Source: Desulfuromusa sp. (GTDB lineage Bacteria; Desulfobacterota; Desulfuromonadia; Desulfuromonadales; Geopsychrobacteraceae). Taken from it: DNA of 29,760 nucleotides. The DNA lies in assembly GCA_023145655.1 (NCBI GenBank), contig JAGLDI010000066.1:1-29760 (forward strand). Reading direction: 5' to 3'. The position numbers and the translations under genes were made by a program. Positions 25,133-29,760 of this stretch are shown one piece after another; within the stretch, counting starts at the first letter, position 1; each line of letters opens with the position of its first letter. The notes under the pieces are model-generated. The model saw only the letters and a list, made by a program, of their open reading frames with translations, did no database searches and was not told where the DNA came from.

Positions 25133-25771
25133 TTAGGAATAGAGATCATGAGCTCTGATATATTCAATTACGGGAAGTGGAACTTGTCCCCCGATATCCC
25201 GGTTCGTCGACAATTGCTGACGAATTTCTGTGGAGGAAATATTACGGCAGGTATGTGCGACTTTAATCAAAGAAAATCCCGTATCAAACCGGAGATTTTT
25301 CGAGTCGGAATCATAGCAGAAGCGGTCTACAATGGCAACCGGAAGTGGTGCCTGTAATGAGTCAGGAAAACCGGGGCGAGCTGTCACCACAATGTGTGCA
25401 AGCTCAAACAGTCTTGTATAGTTTTTCCAAAGTCCAATTTCCTTAAAGGAGTCAACTCCCATAATGAAAAAAAATTCGTGCTGTGGATATTCTGCTGTCA
25501 ACTGTTCCAATGTTTCAACTGAATAACTTGTGCCACCCCGGCGTCCCTCAATGTCAGAACTGAAAAACAACGGGTAGTCCTGCAGAGCCACCTCTACCAT
25601 TGCTAGCCGATTGGCAAAAGAGATCTCATCTGCCAGCTGCTTGTGGGGGGGCTTACAGGTCGGGATAAACCAAACCTGCGCCAGATTGCAACTCTTCACA
25701 ACCTCTTCAGCAATATGCAGATGGCCAAAATGGATGGGGTTAAAAGTACCGCCAAGCAAACCAATGCGCAT
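25133..25771 (-). CDS. nadD: Nicotinate-nucleotide adenylyltransferase
   Basis: Joins nicotinate mononucleotide and ATP to form deamido-NAD in NAD synthesis. In its 212 residues, the nucleotidyltransferase motif LLGGTFNPIHFGHLHIAEEV (5-24) and the second motif NISSTEIRQQL near the C-terminus are both present. The frame extends to 25801, but the ATG at 25771 has GGAG five bases before it and directly starts the conserved MRIGLLGG. It begins 10 bases after proA ends and is followed by rsfS. Confidence 0.96.
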   Translation of the reverse strand: MRIGLLGGTFNPIHFGHLHIAEEVVKSCNLAQVWFIPTCKPPHKQLADEISFANRLAMVEVALQDYPLFFSSDIEGRRGGTSYSVETLEQLTAEYPQHEFFFIMGVDSFKEIGLWKNYTRLFELAHIVVTARPGFPDSLQAPLPVAIVDRFCYDSDSKNLRFDTGFSLIKVAHTCRNISSTEIRQQLSTNRDIGGQVPLPVIEYIRAHDLYS

Positions 25772-25781
25772 AGAATCTCCG

Positions 25782-27038
25782 TTATTCCCGGATCTGCCCA
25801 TCTCCTAAAACGACAAATTTACGCGTGGTCAAATCTTCAAGCCCCATTGGCCCGAAAGAGTGCAGTTTGGTTGTTGAAATTCCGATCTCTGCACCGAGCC
25901 CCAGTTGATTCCCATCGGAAAACCGGGAAGAGGCATTCACCATGACAACACTGGAATTAATTTCCTGCAAAAAACGCTGTGAGAGGTGATAATCATTCGT
26001 CACAATCACTTCGGTATGAAGTGAACCATAATTTTCAATATGTTCACGTGCCTGTTCATAGCTGTCGACAATCCGGACCGCAAGAATCAGGTCAAGATAT
26101 TCTGCCTGCCAATCCTCTTCAGTTGCCGGAATCAAAGCAGGAATAATTAGCCTTGCTCCAACACACCCCCGCAGTTCGACTCCGGATTCACCCATAGATT
26201 TAGCAATTAGCGGCAAAAATTCAGCTGCGATATCACGATGAATCAACAGGGTTTCCAGTGCATTACAGACCCCGGGACGCTGCACTTTGGCATTCAGACA
26301 GATATCCTCTGCCATTTTTAAATCAGCGTGCTCGTCAACGTAGGTGTGACAAACCCCCTTATAATGCTTGATAACCGGAATCCGGGAGTTTTTGGTGACA
26401 AAGCGAATCAGTCCCTCCCCGCCACGGGGGATAATCAAATCGATCTGCTCTTCCAGTTGCAGCAGTTCCCTGACTGCATTGCGGTCGGGGGTAACCACCA
26501 CCTGAAGGGCTGCTTGAGGCAACTCCATATCCGTCAACACCTGACGGAGGATAATCCCAATGGCACGATTAGAATTGAGAGCCTCTGACCCGCCACGAAG
26601 GATCACCGCATTACCACTTTTAAGGCACAAACCTGCAGCATCGGCAGTTACATTTGGTCGTGATTCGTAAATGATTCCAATCACACCCAATGGAATCCGC
26701 TGCCGACCAACTTTGATGCCATTTGGTCGCAACCACATACGGGTTATCTCTCCAACCGGGTCAGGCAACGCAGCAACTTCACGCAGTCCATCTGCCATCC
26801 CGGTAATGCGCTCACTTGTCAAGGTCAACCGATCAAGCATCGCTGCAACCATACCATTTTGCTCTGCCAGGCGAAGATCTTTTTGATTCGCCAACTGCAG
26901 GGATTGCTCTGCCGCTTCAATTGCATTTGCCATCCGGTATAATAGTTGGTTCTTTACTTCCGAAGACAGATTTGCCAACAATCGTGAAGCCTGCTGAGCA
27001 GAAATTGCCAGGGCCTTCATCTCATCGCGGAGAGCCAT
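25782..27038 (-). CDS. proA: Gamma-glutamyl phosphate reductase
   Basis: The second step of proline synthesis: NADPH reduction of gamma-glutamyl phosphate to glutamate semialdehyde. The 418-residue protein has the aldehyde-dehydrogenase fold with [34 protein letters not shown] and the catalytic Cys258 in [15 protein letters not shown]. Its ATG shares one base with the proB stop (TAATG), giving tight coupling with the kinase that makes its unstable substrate. Confidence 0.97.
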   Translation of the reverse strand: MALRDEMKALAISAQQASRLLANLSSEVKNQLLYRMANAIEAAEQSLQLANQKDLRLAEQNGMVAAMLDRLTLTSERITGMADGLREVAALPDPVGEITRMWLRPNGIKVGRQRIPLGVIGIIYESRPNVTADAAGLCLKSGNAVILRGGSEALNSNRAIGIILRQVLTDMELPQAALQVVVTPDRNAVRELLQLEEQIDLIIPRGGEGLIRFVTKNSRIPVIKHYKGVCHTYVDEHADLKMAEDICLNAKVQRPGVCNALETLLIHRDIAAEFLPLIAKSMGESGVELRGCVGARLIIPALIPATEEDWQAEYLDLILAVRIVDSYEQAREHIENYGSLHTEVIVTNDYHLSQRFLQEINSSVVMVNASSRFSDGNQLGLGAEIGISTTKLHSFGPMGLEDLTTRKFVVLGDGQIRE

Positions 27039-28180
27039 TAATCAAACTCCTCTTCATCGGTTACAGTCAAAACCAGGTTGTCGCGACTGACCACTTCATC
27101 ACGATACTTATAACCAAGTGTTTGTTTAATCTCGACACACTGTTTTCCCATAATCTGCAGGGTTTCCGCCAGAGAGTAGCTGACCACCCCACGGGCAAAT
27201 TCCTCCCCGGCCCGGTTACAGAGGCGTACAGCATCACCCCGATCAAAACCACCTTCAACCCCACAGATGCCTGAGGGTAATAAACTTTTTCCGGTTTCGA
27301 CTATGGCCCGTTGCCCCCCCTCATCAACCAGCAACTTACCCCGCGGTTTTTTTGAAAAGGCGATCCAATGTTTCTTTGCCGTTAATTTTGATTGGGCCGG
27401 AAGGAAATAGGTACCAACCTCTTCCCCAGCAAAAATTCGGTTCAAAATATTGGGACTGCGTCCATTGACAATGAGCGTTCCGACCCCACTTAAAGCGGCC
27501 CGTTTTGCCGCCTTAAGTTTAGTACTCATCCCTCCGGTACCTAGATCTCCGTTAGAATGACCCCCTAGAGCTTCAATATCCGCAGTCACCCTTTCGACTA
27601 TAGGAATCAATTGCGCGTCCGGATTACCCGTTGGATCCTGATCATAGAAGCCATCAACATCAGAGAGGATGATCAGCAGATCAGCTTCAACCAACGTGGT
27701 TACAAGTGCGGAGAGGTTATCATTATCACCAAAACGTATTTCCTCAACCACAACGGTGTCATTTTCATTAACGATTGGTGTCACTTTGTATTCAAGCAAC
27801 GTCATAACCGTATTGCGCGCATTCAGATAACGGCGTCGATTCGAAAGATCGTCTCTGGTTAAAAGCACCTGAGCGACATTATAATCATATGCTTGAAATA
27901 CCTCCTTATAATCACGGATGATCCGGGTCTGACCTATGGCTGCAGCTGCCTGTTTTTGTGGAATTGTTTGTGGACGGCCGACAATCCCCAACTGCCCCTT
28001 GCCAGCAGCAACCGCTCCGGAGGAGACAATGATCACCTCCAGATCACGATCAAGCAAGCCGCAGATATCCCTCGCTATTGCTTCAAGTTGAGCCTTTTCC
28101 AAACCAGCAGCATTGGAGATCACCCCGCTGCCAATTTTTATCACCACCCGTTTTACGTGTGCTAACAACGCCTTACGCAT
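27038..28180 (-). CDS. proB: Glutamate 5-kinase
   Basis: Phosphorylates glutamate with ATP, the committed and usually proline-inhibited step of proline synthesis. In its 380 residues, the amino-acid kinase domain has [46 protein letters not shown] and [15 protein letters not shown]-terminal PUA domain (about 275-365) follows. The frame is open upstream to 28207, but the ATG at 28180 has GGAGA a few bases before it and begins [12 protein letters not shown]. It precedes proA with a one-base overlap and follows obgE by about 50 bases, the usual Gram-negative Obg neighbourhood. Confidence 0.97.
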   Translation of the reverse strand: MRKALLAHVKRVVIKIGSGVISNAAGLEKAQLEAIARDICGLLDRDLEVIIVSSGAVAAGKGQLGIVGRPQTIPQKQAAAAIGQTRIIRDYKEVFQAYDYNVAQVLLTRDDLSNRRRYLNARNTVMTLLEYKVTPIVNENDTVVVEEIRFGDNDNLSALVTTLVEADLLIILSDVDGFYDQDPTGNPDAQLIPIVERVTADIEALGGHSNGDLGTGGMSTKLKAAKRAALSGVGTLIVNGRSPNILNRIFAGEEVGTYFLPAQSKLTAKKHWIAFSKKPRGKLLVDEGGQRAIVETGKSLLPSGICGVEGGFDRGDAVRLCNRAGEEFARGVVSYSLAETLQIMGKQCVEIKQTLGYKYRDEVVSRDNLVLTVTDEEEFD

Positions 28181-28231
28181 AGCTCTCCATTTCATTAATT
28201 TTTTCACAAGGCAGATTCAACGACTGCCGAA

Positions 28232-29242
28232 TCAAGCCTCACGCAACCGATCAAGTTCATCGCCAACTGCTGTCACCAATTTTTTTAATCCCTCTCCGGT
28301 AACTGCTGAAACAGCAAAGACCTGGTAACCCTGTGCCTGAAATTCTTCGGCCAGCGATACACTGAGTTCGCGGACTTCAGGAACATCAATCTTAGTCAAT
28401 ACAACAATTTGCGGTTTACCGGTCAAACAATCATCGTAGCGTTTCAATTCATTGTTGATCATCTCGAAATTAGCCATTGGGTCCCCCTCCTGCATTGAAG
28501 AGGTATCGACCAGATGAAGGAACAGGTCGGTCCGTTCAACATGGCGTAAAAATCGGGTGCCCAGCCCTTGTCCTTCACTGGCTCCCAGAATTAAACCTGG
28601 GATATCCGCCATCACCATCGTCTTGAAGGCACCATAAGGGACAACCCCAAGGTTAGGAACAAGGGTCGTGAAAGGGTAATCGGCAATTTTTGGTTTAGCC
28701 GCAGATAATGACGAAATCAGGGTTGATTTGCCAGCATTTGGCAAGCCAACCAATCCGATATCTGCCAACAACTTCAGTTCCAAGCGTAAGGATTTCACCT
28801 CCCCAGCGATCCCCGGCTGAGCATGACGTGGAGCCCGATTGGTGCTGGTTGCAAAACGGGCATTACCGCGCCCCCCCTTCCCTCCAGGAAGAAACAACAA
28901 CGGCTCTCCCGGTTCAGTTAAATCGGCAAGAAGTTCATCGGTCTCCTCATCATAAATCAGAGTTCCCTGTGGGACCCGCAATAATAAAGATTCACCATTT
29001 TTCCCATGTTTGGTTTTACCTAGACCCGGAGCCCCATTCTTGGCTTTACAATGATGTAAATAACGGTAATCGAGCAACGTTGAAAGGGCTCCATCAACGA
29101 CAAATGAGACACCTCCCCCATCGCCCCCATCACCTCCATCCGGACCCCCTCTTGGGACAAATTTCTCACGCAGAAAAGAGACGCAGCCACGACCACCATC
29201 CCCCGCTTTAACCTCAATCCGAACCTGATCAACAAACTTCAT
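28232..29242 (-). CDS. obgE: Obg GTPase (CgtA)
   Basis: A ribosome-associated GTPase for 50S assembly and growth control, also a ppGpp target in several bacteria. In its 336 residues, the glycine-rich Obg fold (1-158) has RGGPDGGDGGDGG and LPGGKGGRGNARF. The G domain has GLPNAGKSTLIS (166-177), DYPFTTL, ADIPGL (212-217) and LTKID (282-286). It ends soon after SAVTGEGLKKL, so the C-terminal OCT extension found in some homologues is absent. ATG has AGGGTG upstream. A terminator lies between it and rpmA. Confidence 0.97.
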   Translation of the reverse strand: MKFVDQVRIEVKAGDGGRGCVSFLREKFVPRGGPDGGDGGDGGGVSFVVDGALSTLLDYRYLHHCKAKNGAPGLGKTKHGKNGESLLLRVPQGTLIYDEETDELLADLTEPGEPLLFLPGGKGGRGNARFATSTNRAPRHAQPGIAGEVKSLRLELKLLADIGLVGLPNAGKSTLISSLSAAKPKIADYPFTTLVPNLGVVPYGAFKTMVMADIPGLILGASEGQGLGTRFLRHVERTDLFLHLVDTSSMQEGDPMANFEMINNELKRYDDCLTGKPQIVVLTKIDVPEVRELSVSLAEEFQAQGYQVFAVSAVTGEGLKKLVTAVGDELDRLREA

Positions 29243-29268
29243 CTAACACCCTGCTCTCTTGCCTGAAA

Positions 29269-29310
29269 CGAAAGAACCCGGTGACCGCAAAGCGATACCG
29301 GGTTCTTTTA
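29269..29310 (-). terminator. Terminator after rplU-rpmA
   Basis: A 12-bp perfect stem, AAAGAACCCGGT (29271-29282) with ACCGGGTTCTTT (29297-29308), separates rpmA from obgE on the minus strand. The obgE start is only about 30 bases beyond it, so obgE needs readthrough or a promoter overlapping this stem. I do not see a clear one. Confidence 0.82.
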
Positions 29311-29331
29311 ACTGGGGCATGACAGAACTGA

Positions 29332-29586
29332 CTAAGCAGCGTAAACGCTGATATACTTACGTCCCTGCCTCTTAGTTTCGAACTTGACCACACCATCAAT
29401 CATTGCAAATAATGTATAGTCCTTACCGCAACCAACATTATTTCCTGGGTGAAAAGTTGTACCGCGCTGCCGGACCAAGATAGAACCGGAAGAGACTTCT
29501 TCACCACCATAACGTTTAATCCCGAGCCGTTGACCAGCACTGTCACGACCGTTCCGGGTACTACCAGCAGCCTTTTTATGAGCCAT
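29332..29586 (-). CDS. rpmA: 50S ribosomal protein L27
   Basis: An 84-residue large-subunit protein whose N-terminal arm reaches the peptidyl-transferase centre. It begins [20 protein letters not shown], with [17 protein letters not shown] and [17 protein letters not shown] later, matching the family throughout. No cleavable N-terminal extension of the Firmicutes type is present. AAGGAGGG, seven bases from the ATG, is a strong ribosome site. It lies 10 bases after rplU. Confidence 0.98.
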   Translation of the reverse strand: MAHKKAAGSTRNGRDSAGQRLGIKRYGGEEVSSGSILVRQRGTTFHPGNNVGCGKDYTLFAMIDGVVKFETKRQGRKYISVYAA

Positions 29587-29596
29587 GAGACCCTCC

Positions 29597-29760
29597 TTAA
29601 GCTTCGATTGCCGCGACTTTAAGTCGGGTTATAGGTTGACGATGGCCGTATTTTTTACGATTACCTCCACGTCGCTTGGATTTAAAAACAAGAATTTTCT
29701 TGTCTTTTTCCTGAGCAACGATCTGTGCCTTAACTTTAGCACCTGGTACGAGAGGTGTTC
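29597..29760 (-). CDS. rplU: 50S ribosomal protein L21 (start outside window)
   Basis: The last 53 residues of L21 are visible before [23 protein letters not shown], then [20 protein letters not shown] and [13 protein letters not shown]. These include the conserved K-x-K-R-R-x-x-x-x-K-K-x-G-H-R-Q stretch. The gene runs off the right edge; about half of a normal 100-residue L21 is missing. Confidence 0.96.
   Translation of the reverse strand, partial: TPLVPGAKVKAQIVAQEKDKKILVFKSKRRGGNRKKYGHRQPITRLKVAAIEA

Overview
The window reads as a chromosomal segment of a Gram-negative, anaerobic-type deltaproteobacterium, most likely of the Desulfuromonadia (Geobacter/Desulfuromonas/Pelobacter relatives). 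This is inferred from the housekeeping order rplU-rpmA-obgE-proB-proA-nadD-rsfS-rlmH, followed by a DksA-like gene, a LapB-like gene and gpmI. Other support comes from the TRAP carboxylate transporters, the Fe-S serine dehydratase, and a PEP-synthase-like protein of a type I associate with this group. No species can be named.

Layout. (1) 1-4.0 kb: the 3' part of NADP-type glutamate dehydrogenase converges on a large protein carrying only the nucleotide-binding half of PEP synthase/PPDK behind a KaiC-like N-terminus. (2) 4.0-5.97 kb: a disturbed region. It holds a decayed 5' fragment of glutamate synthase (gltB), an A+T-rich N5-(carboxyethyl)ornithine synthase-like gene, a transposon end fused to that gene's stop codon, and an IS/REP-like inverted repeat. 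(3) 5.97-9.7 kb: an orphan RelA/SpoT-domain protein with a good promoter, then (minus strand) engB, a histidine phosphatase and bifunctional cbiET, with a dispersed-type repeat between the last two. (4) 9.9-10.4 kb: ferritin. (5) 10.5-18.6 kb: two TRAP systems. The first is a conventional dctP-dctQ-dctM operon with an internal terminator. The second is split into dctQM (+) and a Tat-exported dctP (-) around the serine dehydratase gene sdaA. A 167-bp MITE-like element lies between the two systems and shares its terminus with the transposon end at 5.6 kb. (6) 18.6-29.76 kb: a compact minus-strand block running from rplU/rpmA through obgE, proBA, nadD, rsfS, rlmH, a DksA-like regulator, a LapA-LapB fusion, gpmI and comF to a soluble PAS histidine kinase.

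Functional links. Region 6 joins ribosome maturation (L21/L27, Obg, RsfS, RlmH) to proline and NAD synthesis and a DksA-like transcription factor. The RelA/SpoT protein in region 3 fits the same stringent-control theme but is not linked to it. Regions 1, 2 and 5 concern nitrogen and carboxylate metabolism: glutamate dehydrogenase, lost gltB, an imino-acid reductase, 2-oxoacid/lactate-type TRAP uptake, and serine deamination to pyruvate.

I found no CRISPR array, tRNA, rRNA, prophage or defence island. The items best worth a second look are the gltB remnant with its adjacent acquired gene, the LapA-LapB fusion, the KaiC-like/PPDK_N protein, and the shared transposon ends. All coordinates and starts come from reading the sequence; no database search was possible.
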